Shown piece by piece: positions 17,685 through 26,524 of a stretch of 61,693 bases of DNA. This DNA comes from Bacteroidales bacterium (GTDB lineage Bacteria > Bacteroidota > Bacteroidia > Bacteroidales > UBA932). A program made the position numbers and the translations under genes. The notes under the pieces were generated by a model. The model searched no databases. It saw only the letters and a program-made list of their open reading frames with translations, and was not told the origin of the DNA. The stretch covers positions 1-61,693 of the forward strand of contig JAFTDE010000050.1 in NCBI GenBank assembly GCA_017454335.1. Reading direction: 5' to 3'. Position 1 is the first letter of the stretch; each line of letters begins with the position of its first letter.

Positions 17685-19142
17685 TTAGGCAATATAGGTA
17701 CCGGCAACCGTGTCGCCACCGTGTCCGGTCCAGTTGGTGTGGAAGAATTCGCCGCGCGGCTTGTCCGTACGCTCGTAGGTATGGGCGCCGAAGTAGTCAC
17801 GCTGGGCCTGCAGCAGGTTGGCGGGCAGGCGCTCGCAGCGGTATCCGTCGTAGTACTCGAGGGCGGCGGCGAGGCAAGGGGCGGGAACGCCGTTCATCAC
17901 CGCGCAGGCGATGACGTTGCGCCAGCTCTGCTGGGCCTCGGCCAGCTTGCCCTGGAAGAAGGAATCCAGCAGCAGGTTCGGCAGCTCGGGGTTCTTGTCG
18001 AAGGCTTCCTTGATCTTGCCGAGGAAGACGCTGCGGATGATGCAGCCACCGCGCCACATCAGGGCGATGCCGCCGTAGGTGAGGTTCCAGCCATATTCCT
18101 TGGCCGCGGCACGCATCAGCGTGTAGCCCTGGGCGTAGGAAACGACCTTGGCGGAGAAGAGGGCCTTGCGCAGATCCTCCAGGAAAGCCTTGCGGTCACC
18201 CGTGTACTTGGCGGGCTTGGGACCGGCCAGGACCTTGCTGGCGGCGACGCGCTCTTCCTTCTGGGCGGACAGGCAGCGGGCGAAGACGGACTCGCCGATC
18301 AGGGTCAGGGGAACGCCCTGGTCCAGAGCCGAGATGGCCGTCCACTTGCCGGTACCCTTCTGGCCGGCGGTATCCAGGATGTAATCCAGCACGTACTTGC
18401 CGTCCTCATCCTTCTTCGCGAGGATGTCGCGGGTGATCTCGACCAGGTAGCTGTCCAGGTCGCCCTTGTTCCACTCGGCGAAGGTCTGGTGCATTTCCTC
18501 GTTGGTCATGCCCAGGATGTCCTTCATGATCTGGTAGCACTCGCAGATCAGCTGGATGTCACCGTACTCGATGCCGTTGTGGACCATCTTGACGAAGTGG
18601 CCGGCACCGTTCTCGCCGACCCAGTCGCAGCACGGGGAACCGTCCTCGACCTTGGCGCAGATGCTCTGGAAGATGGGCTTGACATGCGGCCAGGCAGCGG
18701 GCGATCCGCCGGGCATCATCGAAGGACCCTTGAGCGCGCCTTCCTCACCGCCGGAGACACCGGTACCGATGTACAGAAGGCCCTTGCTCTCGACATACGC
18801 CGTACGGCGTGCCGTATCCGGGAAATGGGAGTTTCCGCCGTCGATGATGATGTCACCGGGATCCAGCAGCGGGATGAGCTTGTCGATAAAGTCATCGACA
18901 GCCTGACCGGCCTTGACCATCAGGAACACCCGGCGCGGGGTCTTCAGCGAGGCGACCAGCTCCTCGAGGGAGTGGGCTCCGTAGAAGTTCTTGCCTGCAC
19001 CGCGGCCGTTGATGAATTTGTCAACCTTCTCGACAGTACGGTTGAACACGCTGACATGGAAGCCTTTGCTCTCCATGTTGAGGACCAGGTTCTCGCCCAT
19101 GACGGCAAGTCCCACGAGTCCGATATCAGAAACTGCTTGCAT
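17685..19142 (-). CDS. gnd: 6-phosphogluconate dehydrogenase, decarboxylating
   Basis: The product is 485 aa, the long form. It has an N-terminal Rossmann motif GLAVMGENL, substrate motifs IIDGGNSHFPDT and GTGVSGGEEGA, the catalytic Lys region HFVKMVHNGIEYG, and AGQKGTGKW in the all-helical domain. It converts 6-phosphogluconate to ribulose-5-phosphate, CO2 and NAD(P)H. It is normally a pentose-phosphate enzyme; here it sits between uxaE and pdxB in a uronate operon with 21- and 8-base gaps. That placement suggests 6-phosphogluconate is an intermediate of uronate breakdown in this organism. Confidence 0.95.
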   Translation of the reverse strand: MQAVSDIGLVGLAVMGENLVLNMESKGFHVSVFNRTVEKVDKFINGRGAGKNFYGAHSLEELVASLKTPRRVFLMVKAGQAVDDFIDKLIPLLDPGDIIIDGGNSHFPDTARRTAYVESKGLLYIGTGVSGGEEGALKGPSMMPGGSPAAWPHVKPIFQSICAKVEDGSPCCDWVGENGAGHFVKMVHNGIEYGDIQLICECYQIMKDILGMTNEEMHQTFAEWNKGDLDSYLVEITRDILAKKDEDGKYVLDYILDTAGQKGTGKWTAISALDQGVPLTLIGESVFARCLSAQKEERVAASKVLAGPKPAKYTGDRKAFLEDLRKALFSAKVVSYAQGYTLMRAAAKEYGWNLTYGGIALMWRGGCIIRSVFLGKIKEAFDKNPELPNLLLDSFFQGKLAEAQQSWRNVIACAVMNGVPAPCLAAALEYYDGYRCERLPANLLQAQRDYFGAHTYERTDKPRGEFFHTNWTGHGGDTVAGTYIA

Positions 19143-19150
19143 AAAAGATT

Positions 19151-20287
19151 TTATTGGTTGTTAGTAATTTTGAATCCCATTTTCGCGAGGGTTTCCGCCT
19201 GGGCGGGGGTCCCTCCTTTCAACTGCAGGGAGAAGGCCGTCGGTTCGCGCCGGACGGGGTAATCTCCGCGTAATTTCTCGAAGGAGCCGGGGTCTGCGCG
19301 CAGCGCGTCCGTATCCTTCTGGACATCATAGGTATAGAGGATCGCTTCGGTCAGCACGTCCTGCGTGCGCTTGCCCGTGGCGTCCAGGCAGAAAGACAGC
19401 CCCTGGGCCGGAGCAGGCACGCCCGAAGCGGACCAGTCCGTCAGCGGCAGGCCCAGCACGGAAGCGACGGTCCGCACGCTCATCGTCGTGCCGTTCGCCT
19501 TGCCGTCCGCGCTGTATCCGGCGATGTGCGGGGTCGCATACTCCAGCAGGCCCAGCAGTTCCCGGTCGATCTCCGGTTCGACTTCCCAGACATCCAGGAC
19601 GGCTCCCCGCAGGGAAGCGGCCTTCAGGGCGGCCTTCAGGGCCCGTTCCTCCACGACGGGGCCGCGGGAGGAATTGAAGAGGAACTGGTCCGGACGCAAC
19701 CGGGCGATGCGGGCGGCGTCGAAGAGGTGCCAGGTGGCGTCCTCCCCTTCCATCGTCAGCGGCACGTGCAGCGTCACGATGTCGGAGCGTTCCATCAGTT
19801 CGTCCAGGCTCACGAAGCCGGCACTTCCCTCCGCCCTTGCGCGCGGCGGGTCGTTCAGCAGGACCTTCATGCCCAGCAGCGAAGCGATCTCGGCGACCTT
19901 CGATCCGACGTTGCCGACGCCGACTACACCCAGGGTCATTGCAGAGAGGTCCAGGCCATGGCGGCGGGCCAGGCTGACCAGCACCGAGGCGATGTACTGC
20001 TTGACGGACCAGGAGTTGCAGCCCGGAGCATTCTTCCAGATGATGCCGTTGGCCTCGCACCAGGCGGTGTCGATGTGGTCGAAACCGATGGTGGCGGTGG
20101 CGATGACCTTCACCCGCGAGCCCTTGAGGAGCGCCTCGTTGCAGAGGGTCCGGGTGCGGGTCACGATCGCGTCCGCGTCCCGGACGACGTCGGCCGTCGT
20201 CTGCTTGCCCGGCAGATACACCACCTCCGCGAAAGGCTCGAAAGTCCCGCGGAGGAAGGGTATCTTGTCGTCACAAACGATCTTCAT
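19151..20287 (-). CDS. pdxB: 4-phosphoerythronate dehydrogenase PdxB
   Basis: The product is 378 aa, the E. coli PdxB length. It is a D-isomer 2-hydroxyacid dehydrogenase with Rossmann motif GVVGVGNVGSKVAE, catalytic Arg in NSSRGPVVEE, Glu in VWEVEPEID and His in YATPHIAGYS. The C-terminal region past residue 290 fits the PdxB dimerisation domain. PdxB acts in pyridoxal-phosphate synthesis. It lies 1 base after the LarA-like gene and 8 before gnd. Why a vitamin B6 gene sits in a sugar-acid operon is unclear; another 2-hydroxyacid substrate is possible. Confidence 0.85.
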   Translation of the reverse strand: MKIVCDDKIPFLRGTFEPFAEVVYLPGKQTTADVVRDADAIVTRTRTLCNEALLKGSRVKVIATATIGFDHIDTAWCEANGIIWKNAPGCNSWSVKQYIASVLVSLARRHGLDLSAMTLGVVGVGNVGSKVAEIASLLGMKVLLNDPPRARAEGSAGFVSLDELMERSDIVTLHVPLTMEGEDATWHLFDAARIARLRPDQFLFNSSRGPVVEERALKAALKAASLRGAVLDVWEVEPEIDRELLGLLEYATPHIAGYSADGKANGTTMSVRTVASVLGLPLTDWSASGVPAPAQGLSFCLDATGKRTQDVLTEAILYTYDVQKDTDALRADPGSFEKLRGDYPVRREPTAFSLQLKGGTPAQAETLAKMGFKITNNQ

Positions 20288-20288
20288 C

Positions 20289-21566
20289 TCAGTCCTTGAA
20301 ACGGTCCGGATAGGCCCACAGGCCCAGGGCCGGATTGCTGATGTAATAAACTTCTTCGCCGTTCACCGTGTTCCAGCCGTCCTTGAGCGATTCGACCGGA
20401 TAGCGGGCCACCATGTCGTTGTAGTGGCAGTATTCGAATCCGACGCCCTCGATCTCCTCGCGGGACACTTCGTCGCCGGGACAGTAGATGATCTTGAAAC
20501 GTCCTTCGGACGAACCGTGGATCAGGTGCGCGGATGCGCCCAGGTTGGCCTGCAGGTCCGCATTGGCGTTCGTGCATGCCAGCGTGTGCGGCGTTCCCTT
20601 GTATCCGTATTTGCGGATCAGTCCATCGATGGTCTTGTCCTCGCCGAATTCCTTCAGGCCCGGTGCCAGGACGATCAGTTCCGCATTGTCGGCCAGGGCC
20701 ATGCGCGTGCGGTACACGGCCTTGTTGCCCAGCCAGGTGCTCTTGAACTCCTCGGGATCCAGGTAGACGATGCACTTCTTGATCTCGCGCTCGACCATGA
20801 TGAAATTGGTCGCGAGCGAAAGGTCGGCCGCCTTCTGGAAGCACTCGAAGTCGTCGCCGATGAACAGGCCGCGGGTGACCATCTCGCCGCTCGCCTCGTC
20901 CTTGGCCCGGACGGTCAGGACATAGACGATGGGGACGTTCTTCAGGAAATGGACCTTGGCGTACTCGAACACGTCGCGCACCGGACTCTTGGCCCGGCCC
21001 ATGATGCGCTCCATGCCGTAGCTGGCGCCGATGAAGTGGCTCTTGTTGATGAAATCCGATCCGCCGACGCCGACGAAGATGTTCTTGGTATAGTTGGCCA
21101 TGCCGATGACCTCGTGGGGCACCACCTGGCCGATCGAAAGGATCAGGTCGAAGGAAGGATCCAACAGGAGCTTGTTGACCTGTGCATTCATTTCATAGTC
21201 AAGTTTGCCCTCGGAGACCTCCTTGACATAGGAACCGGGGACGGTGCCGACGGTCACGATGTCGTTGCGCCAGTCGTGGACGCGGATCTTGTCGGCGGGC
21301 AGGTGGCCGAACATGGCCTTGATCTGCTCGGGAGACATCGGGGAATGCGTACCAAGCGCCGGCATGACGTCCGTCAGGGTATCCCCGTAATAGTCATAGA
21401 CCATTTCAGTGATCGGACCGGCATAGGAGTTGGCCCGGGTGAAGTCAGGGGGCAACGCCAGGACCCGCTTCTTGGGGCCCATGGCGTCGAAAACCTGCTT
21501 CAGGATGGCACGGGTATCCTCGGCGGTGATGACATCCGTCTTGGAACCTCTTTCAAAATACATCAT
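20289..21566 (-). CDS. LarA-superfamily nickel-dependent 2-hydroxyacid racemase/epimerase
   Basis: The product is 425 aa, the normal LarA length. Residues equivalent to those of Lactiplantibacillus LarA are visible: Asp41 and Arg44 in PPDFTR, His74 in GTHSPM, His151 in VPHEVIG, Lys161 in YTKNIF (pincer-cofactor attachment) and His177 in NKSHFIG. The spacing His-10-Lys-16-His equals that of LarA. The family racemises or epimerises the alpha-hydroxy carbon of 2-hydroxyacids; from memory, a gluconate 2-epimerase is among characterised members. D-mannonate and D-gluconate differ only at C2, and uxaE/uxuB in the same operon make mannonate. This enzyme may therefore convert mannonate to gluconate (inference). 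No larB, larC or larE cofactor genes occur in the window. Confidence 0.85.
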   Translation of the reverse strand: MMYFERGSKTDVITAEDTRAILKQVFDAMGPKKRVLALPPDFTRANSYAGPITEMVYDYYGDTLTDVMPALGTHSPMSPEQIKAMFGHLPADKIRVHDWRNDIVTVGTVPGSYVKEVSEGKLDYEMNAQVNKLLLDPSFDLILSIGQVVPHEVIGMANYTKNIFVGVGGSDFINKSHFIGASYGMERIMGRAKSPVRDVFEYAKVHFLKNVPIVYVLTVRAKDEASGEMVTRGLFIGDDFECFQKAADLSLATNFIMVEREIKKCIVYLDPEEFKSTWLGNKAVYRTRMALADNAELIVLAPGLKEFGEDKTIDGLIRKYGYKGTPHTLACTNANADLQANLGASAHLIHGSSEGRFKIIYCPGDEVSREEIEGVGFEYCHYNDMVARYPVESLKDGWNTVNGEEVYYISNPALGLWAYPDRFKD

Positions 21567-21571
21567 GGCTG

Positions 21572-22651
21572 CTATCTCTTTACGCGTGCGTTACCAGCCC
21601 AGATGCTCCAGACCTGCTCTTCGTCGGCCGGCTGGCCATAGTCGGTGAGCATGGTGGTGGCGAGGGCGCCGGTGGCCCAGCCGAACTGGATCCACTTCTC
21701 GGGCTCCCAGCCCTTCAGGATGGAATAGAGCAGACCGCCGACGAAACCGTCGCCGCCGCCGATACGGTCCAGAACATGGATCTCGCGCGGCTCGACGACA
21801 TGCCAGTTGTCACCCTCGAGCATGATGGCGCCCCAGTTGTGGCTGTTGGTGTTGTTGACCTGACGCAGGGTCGTGGCATAGACCTGGGCGTTGGGATACT
21901 GGGCCTTGACGCGGCCGATCATCTCCTTGAAGCCGTTGATCTTCGCCGCGATGTCCTTGCCGCCGGCTTCCGGGCCTTCGATGCCCAGGCACAGCTGGAA
22001 GTCCTCCTCGTTGCCGATCAGGATGTCGGCGATCGAGCAGATCTCGGAGAAGATGTCATGGAGCTCCTGCTCGCGGCCCTTCCAGAAGGAGGCGCGGTAG
22101 TTCAGGTCGAACGCGATGCGGGTGCCGTACTTCTTGGCGGCGCGGGCAATCTCGAGGCAGAACTTGCTGGTCTCCGGGCTCAGGGCGCCGATCAGGCCGG
22201 ACAGGTGGACGATCTGGACGCCCTCCTGGCCGAAGATACGGTCCAGGTCGAAATCCTTGACGTTCAGCGTACGGCCGACTTCACCGGCACGGTCGTTCCA
22301 GACGCGGGGTCCGCGGGAACCGTAGCCGCTGTCGGCGATGTTGATCTGGTGACGATAACCCCAGGGGCCGCCCTGCGGCACTTCGGGTCCTTCGAAATCC
22401 ATTCCGCGGGCGCGGAGGTTCGCCTTGATGAAGGAAGCGAACGGGCTGCCCTGGACAAAGGTCGTCAGGACCTTGACGGGGAGACCGAGGTAGGAAGCCA
22501 CGCTGGCCACGTTGGTCTCGGCGCTGGTGGCCTGGAGGTGGAACACGTCGCTGCACTGGACAGGCTGGCCGGATTCGGGGGTGATGCGGAGTCCCATCGA
22601 AGTGGGAACGAGGAGGGCGTACTTGCAGCCCTGCTTAAGGGTAATAGCCAT
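21572..22651 (-). CDS. PfkB-family sugar-acid kinase (KDG kinase-like)
   Basis: The product is 359 aa. The sugar-binding N-terminal half is diverged. FDLNYRASFWKG (181-192) is typical of 2-keto-3-deoxygluconate kinases, and the catalytic base is Asp301 in RIGGGDGF (usual GAGD changed to GGGD). It is the first gene of a six-gene operon. By family it would make KDPG from KDG, but no enzyme forming KDG from mannonate and no KDPG aldolase is present. With the epimerase and gnd downstream, gluconate is an alternative substrate. A clear -7 box lies 26 bases upstream. Confidence 0.85.
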   Translation of the reverse strand: MAITLKQGCKYALLVPTSMGLRITPESGQPVQCSDVFHLQATSAETNVASVASYLGLPVKVLTTFVQGSPFASFIKANLRARGMDFEGPEVPQGGPWGYRHQINIADSGYGSRGPRVWNDRAGEVGRTLNVKDFDLDRIFGQEGVQIVHLSGLIGALSPETSKFCLEIARAAKKYGTRIAFDLNYRASFWKGREQELHDIFSEICSIADILIGNEEDFQLCLGIEGPEAGGKDIAAKINGFKEMIGRVKAQYPNAQVYATTLRQVNNTNSHNWGAIMLEGDNWHVVEPREIHVLDRIGGGDGFVGGLLYSILKGWEPEKWIQFGWATGALATTMLTDYGQPADEEQVWSIWAGNARVKR

Positions 22652-22676
22652 AGAAAACGTATTAATTATAGTTTAC

Positions 22677-22684
22677 AAATATAC
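22677..22684 (-). promoter_or_regulatory. -7 box of the six-gene uronate operon
   Basis: TATATTTG on the minus strand, an exact TAnnTTTG match, predicts a leader of about 19 nt. The upstream GH28 gene ends only 28 bases away without a visible terminator, so read-through is also possible. Confidence 0.65.
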
Positions 22685-22711
22685 TGATTATTTCTGTGAA
22701 AACCGCCGTTC

Positions 22712-23983
22712 CTAGCGCTGCGGCTGGGGCTGCGAACGGTCGTCGATCTTGTTGTTCTCGTAGACGATGTCGCTGAGCTCGAATTCATCCGGCTTCTCCA
22801 CGATATCGAAGGGCTTGCGGGTGCAGATGACGTCGCAGTTGCGCATCAGGATGTGCCGTCCGTAGGACTTGGGGATGTCCTCGCGGCCCTTCAGGTCGAA
22901 GAACTGGGTCCAGGGATGGATGTAGATGAAGTTGCCCACCGTACCGGTGATGCCTTCCACCAGGATGTACTCGTAGTTCTGCGGGGTGTCGGGGCGCATC
23001 TTCAGCCACAGTACGCGGGAGGCGCCGGCGCCTTCGCAGTTGCGCAGGATCAGGTTGTGTCCGCCGACGCACTCGCTGCCGAAGGTCACCATGGCGGAAC
23101 CGGGGCCGAACCAGCAGTTCTCCACCAGGATGTTGGAGTTGGTGGCGTTGTCCGGATCGGTGTCAGCCCAGGGGCCCTTGCCGCCCTTGATGGCGATCAG
23201 GTCGTCGCTGTTCTGGAAACGGCAGCCGGTGATGTGGAAGTTGTTGCAGCCGTCCACGTCCACGCCGTCGGAGGATGCCGCCGCGACCGGACGCTGCGGC
23301 GCGTAGATGGTGATGTCCTTCACGCGGACATAGTCGCATTTGTAGAAGTGCGTCGTCCAGAAGCCCGGATTGCGCAGGGTCACGCCTTCCAGCAGGACGT
23401 TCTTGCTGTTCGCCGCATAGAAGAGGCGCGGGCGCAGGGCCTCCAGGTTCGTGCAGGCGGGGTTGACCCGGCGGCGGGTCCAGAAGTCACGCCAGTAGCG
23501 CAGGCCGTTGCCGTCCACGACGCCCTCGCCGCGCAGGGAGAAACCGTCCACGTCGTAGGCGTTGATGAGCGCGGCGATGTAGCGCTGGATCACACCCTCG
23601 ATGTGCACCGGCATGACGGCGTAGTCGGAGACGTCGTCACTGCCCTTCAGCACAGCCCCTTTCTCCAGGTACAGGTGGGTCTTGGACTTGAAGAAGAGCG
23701 AACTCGTCAGGAAGGTTCCCTCGGGGATGACGATGGTTCCGCCGCCCTGTTCGGCCGCCAGGTCGATGACCTTCTGGATGGCTTCGGTCTGCAGGACGGT
23801 GCTGTCACGCAGCACGCCGTAATCCGTAATCACGTAACGCTTGGCCTGCTGGCCGCTCAGTTTGGCGGGCTTGGAGGTGAACCATTTTTCCATTTTGGTT
23901 CCGTCCGGCCAGAAGTTGTCGGCAGCGGACAGGGAGCTGCCGGCGAGGAGCAGCACGCAGAGAAGGGAGAAGAATCTTTTCAT
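22712..23983 (-). CDS. GH28 polygalacturonase-type glycoside hydrolase
   Basis: The product is 423 aa. The start at 23983 gives a signal peptide (cleavage near SLSA-AD); a 17-aa upstream extension crosses the promoter and was rejected. It has a right-handed beta-helix with the GH28 acidic cluster: Asp239 in ASSDGVDVDG and Asp260/Asp261 in QNSDDLIAIKGG, then FGSECVGG and LWLKMR. It hydrolyses galacturonic acid linkages in pectin; GSE in place of GHG resembles exo-acting bacterial members. It is divergent from another GH28 gene with back-to-back promoters. Confidence 0.88.
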   Translation of the reverse strand: MKRFFSLLCVLLLAGSSLSAADNFWPDGTKMEKWFTSKPAKLSGQQAKRYVITDYGVLRDSTVLQTEAIQKVIDLAAEQGGGTIVIPEGTFLTSSLFFKSKTHLYLEKGAVLKGSDDVSDYAVMPVHIEGVIQRYIAALINAYDVDGFSLRGEGVVDGNGLRYWRDFWTRRRVNPACTNLEALRPRLFYAANSKNVLLEGVTLRNPGFWTTHFYKCDYVRVKDITIYAPQRPVAAASSDGVDVDGCNNFHITGCRFQNSDDLIAIKGGKGPWADTDPDNATNSNILVENCWFGPGSAMVTFGSECVGGHNLILRNCEGAGASRVLWLKMRPDTPQNYEYILVEGITGTVGNFIYIHPWTQFFDLKGREDIPKSYGRHILMRNCDVICTRKPFDIVEKPDEFELSDIVYENNKIDDRSQPQPQR

Positions 23984-24021
23984 GACTTGGTATCGTTTAA
24001 TCGTTATAATCGATGCATTAC

Positions 24022-24029
24022 CAAAGATA
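24022..24029 (-). promoter_or_regulatory. -7 box for the minus-strand GH28 gene
   Basis: TATCTTTG on the minus strand, 38 bases before the start at 23983. Confidence 0.65.
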
Positions 24030-24041
24030 CACATTTTTTAG

Positions 24042-24049
24042 TATTTTTG
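24042..24049 (+). promoter_or_regulatory. -7 box for the plus-strand GH28 operon
   Basis: TATTTTTG on the plus strand, 21 bases before the ATG at 24071. It is only 12 bases from the opposing minus-strand box, so the two polymerases would compete or share a regulator. Confidence 0.6.
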
Positions 24050-24070
24050 TTACAGTAACACGAACAGACC

Positions 24071-25483
24071 ATGACAATTCTATCCATTCTCTTCCTGTCC
24101 GCCTTCCTGGCGGCCGGAAGCCTCCCCACAGCGGCCCAGACTGTCGTCACTGCACCCGAATCCCCCTTCGGATTCGAACCCCTCAGCATGTACGTTTTCC
24201 CGCAGCGTGATTTCCCCATCACCAAGTACGGAGCCAAACCGGGGAACGTCCAGGCCAACACCAAGGCCTTCGAAAAGGCGATGGCCGCCTGCAACAAAGC
24301 CGGGGGCGGCCGTGTCGTTGTCCCCGCGGGCGTGTGGATCACCGGCGCCGTGCATTTCCGGAGCAACTGCCAGCTGTGGCTCTCGGAAGGGGCGGAACTG
24401 GTCTTCGAGGACGATCCCCAGCTGTACCTGCCGGCCGTCCACACCTCCTGGGAGGGCACGGAATGCATGAACTACTCTCCCCTGATCTACGCCTACGAAT
24501 GTGAGAACGTGGGCATCGGCGGCACGGGCCTGATCCATCCCAAGATGGACTTCTGGACGACCTGGTTCGCCCGTCCCGAATCGCACATCCAGGCCACGCG
24601 CCAGCTGTACGCGATGTGCTCGACCGGCATCCCCGTCGAACACCGGCACATGGAGGAGGGCGAGGCGAACATGCGCCCGCACCTGATCCAGTTCAACCGC
24701 TGCACCAATGTCCAGCTCGCTGATTTCCGCATCCAGGACAGCCCCTTCTGGACCATTCACCTGTACCTGTGCAAGGAAGCCTGGGTACACGGCTTGAACG
24801 TCTATGCGCACGGGCACAACAACGACGGCATCGATATCGAAATGACCCAGCACATCCTGGTGGAGGACTGTGTCTTCGACCAGGGCGACGACGCGGTGGT
24901 GCTGAAATCCGGCCGCAACCAGGACGCCTGGCGGCTGGACACCCCCACGCAGGACGTGGTCGTACGGAACTGCACCGTCGTCCAGGGCCACTGCCTGATG
25001 GGCATCGGCAGCGAGATGGCCGGCGGCGTACGTCGCGTGTACATGCATGACTGCAAGTCTTCCGATGCCGTGTACCGCATGCTGTACCTCAAGACCAACC
25101 ACCGCCGCGGCGGGGTCCTGGAGGACATCTGGATGGAGAACGTGAGCGCTGACAAGGCCAACCGCGTCATCGAGATCGACACCGACGTGCTGTACCAGTG
25201 GCGGGACATCGTGCCGACCTTCGAGACCCGGATCACCCACATCCACAACATCGGCATCCGGAACGCGACCTGCCGCCAGGCGGAGGCCGTGTATGAGTTC
25301 AACGGCGACGAGCGCGATCCGATCGACGGCGTGACGATCGAGAACGTCCATGTGGGTACGCTGACCAAATTCATCAACAACGTCAAGAACACCCGGAACA
25401 TCATCGTGAAGAACGTCAGTTGGGACAAGTTCGGAGCTGACGGCGAAGGCATGCAAATCGGCGGATTCGCCCCGGGAAGATAA
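24071..25483 (+). CDS. GH28 polygalacturonase-type glycoside hydrolase
   Basis: The product is 470 aa with a signal peptide ending near PTAAQ. The beta-helix carries Asp252 in HNNDGIDIE, Asp273/Asp274 in FDQGDDAVVLKSG and GIGSEMAGGV, all GH28 features. The extended N-terminus and SEMAGG motif fit exo-polygalacturonase or rhamnogalacturonan-type members found in Bacteroidetes pectin loci. It starts a three-gene operon with the two GH43-type genes (gaps 3 and 12). Confidence 0.88.
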   Translation: MTILSILFLSAFLAAGSLPTAAQTVVTAPESPFGFEPLSMYVFPQRDFPITKYGAKPGNVQANTKAFEKAMAACNKAGGGRVVVPAGVWITGAVHFRSNCQLWLSEGAELVFEDDPQLYLPAVHTSWEGTECMNYSPLIYAYECENVGIGGTGLIHPKMDFWTTWFARPESHIQATRQLYAMCSTGIPVEHRHMEEGEANMRPHLIQFNRCTNVQLADFRIQDSPFWTIHLYLCKEAWVHGLNVYAHGHNNDGIDIEMTQHILVEDCVFDQGDDAVVLKSGRNQDAWRLDTPTQDVVVRNCTVVQGHCLMGIGSEMAGGVRRVYMHDCKSSDAVYRMLYLKTNHRRGGVLEDIWMENVSADKANRVIEIDTDVLYQWRDIVPTFETRITHIHNIGIRNATCRQAEAVYEFNGDERDPIDGVTIENVHVGTLTKFINNVKNTRNIIVKNVSWDKFGADGEGMQIGGFAPGR

Positions 25484-25486
25484 TCC

Positions 25487-26512
25487 ATGGCCATGAAACA
25501 TCTCCTCCTCTTCACAGCCGGCCTCTTGCTAACGGCCGGACTCGCCCTCACAGGCTGCGCGGGCGGCCGGGGCGTGGAAGCCCCCAAGCCCCTCTACACC
25601 GATCCCGTCCACGGTGCGCCGACCGATCCGGAACTGATCCAGGACCGCAGGACCGGCAAGTGGTACATGTTCTACACCAGCCGCCGGGCCGACCTGCAGG
25701 GCGGCCGCGGCGTCGAATGGGTGCACGGCTGTCCCATCGGCATCGCCGTGTCCGACGACCTGGCCCACTGGACCTACCTGCAGGATGCCGAGATCGGATA
25801 TGCGCCCGACCCGGATCCGACCTACTGGGCCCCTGCACTCGTCGATGACGGGAAGACCTACCACATGTTCCTGACCTATGTCCCGGGCATCTTCCAGGAC
25901 TGGAACCATCCCCGCCACATCGTCCACCTGACCTCCGACGACCTGATCCACTGGGAATTCCGGAAAGTGCTGGACCTGATCACCGAAAAGGTGATCGACG
26001 CCGACGTGGCGCGCCTGCCCGACGGGACCTGGCGGATGTGGTACAACGACGAACCCAGCGGCAAGCGCATCGCCTGGGCCGACAGCCCCGACCTCTACAA
26101 CTGGGAGGACCACGGCCTGCTGCCCGACATCCAGGCCTGCGAGGGCCCCAAGGTCTTCTTCTGGAAGGGCAGCTGGTGGATGGTCTGCGACGCCTGGCAG
26201 GGTTTCACGGCCTTCCGCAGCGACGATGCCGTCAACTGGGTCCAGCAGGAACACAACCTGCTGCAGGAACCGGGCACCGGTCCCTACGACGACGTGAAGG
26301 GCAACCACTGCGATGTCGTGGTACGCGGCGACCACGCCTACATCTACTATTTCTGCCATCTTTCCCGGCCCCGGCCGGAACCCGGCCAGCGTCCCGGACC
26401 GCGGGCGGACGGGCTGTCCCCCAACTGCACCTTCATCCAGGTGGCGGAACTGCAGTGCGAGGACGGCAGGACCCTGACCTGTGACCGCAATGCACCTACC
26501 ATCATCCGATAA
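25487..26512 (+). CDS. GH43-like five-bladed propeller glycoside hydrolase, lipoprotein
   Basis: The product is 341 aa with a lipoprotein signal (LALTGC, Cys24). Propeller repeats such as GKWYMFYTSR, KTYHMFLTYV and TWRMWYNDE are visible. Candidate acidic triad: Asp47 (GAPTDPEL), Asp171 or Asp173 (IDADVARL) and Glu219 (ACEGPKVF). GH43-clan enzymes remove arabinose, xylose or galactose from side chains; which sugar cannot be read here. An alternative start lies 6 bases downstream. It sits mid-operon. Confidence 0.75.
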   Translation: MAMKHLLLFTAGLLLTAGLALTGCAGGRGVEAPKPLYTDPVHGAPTDPELIQDRRTGKWYMFYTSRRADLQGGRGVEWVHGCPIGIAVSDDLAHWTYLQDAEIGYAPDPDPTYWAPALVDDGKTYHMFLTYVPGIFQDWNHPRHIVHLTSDDLIHWEFRKVLDLITEKVIDADVARLPDGTWRMWYNDEPSGKRIAWADSPDLYNWEDHGLLPDIQACEGPKVFFWKGSWWMVCDAWQGFTAFRSDDAVNWVQQEHNLLQEPGTGPYDDVKGNHCDVVVRGDHAYIYYFCHLSRPRPEPGQRPGPRADGLSPNCTFIQVAELQCEDGRTLTCDRNAPTIIR

Positions 26513-26524
26513 TACACGTCTGCT

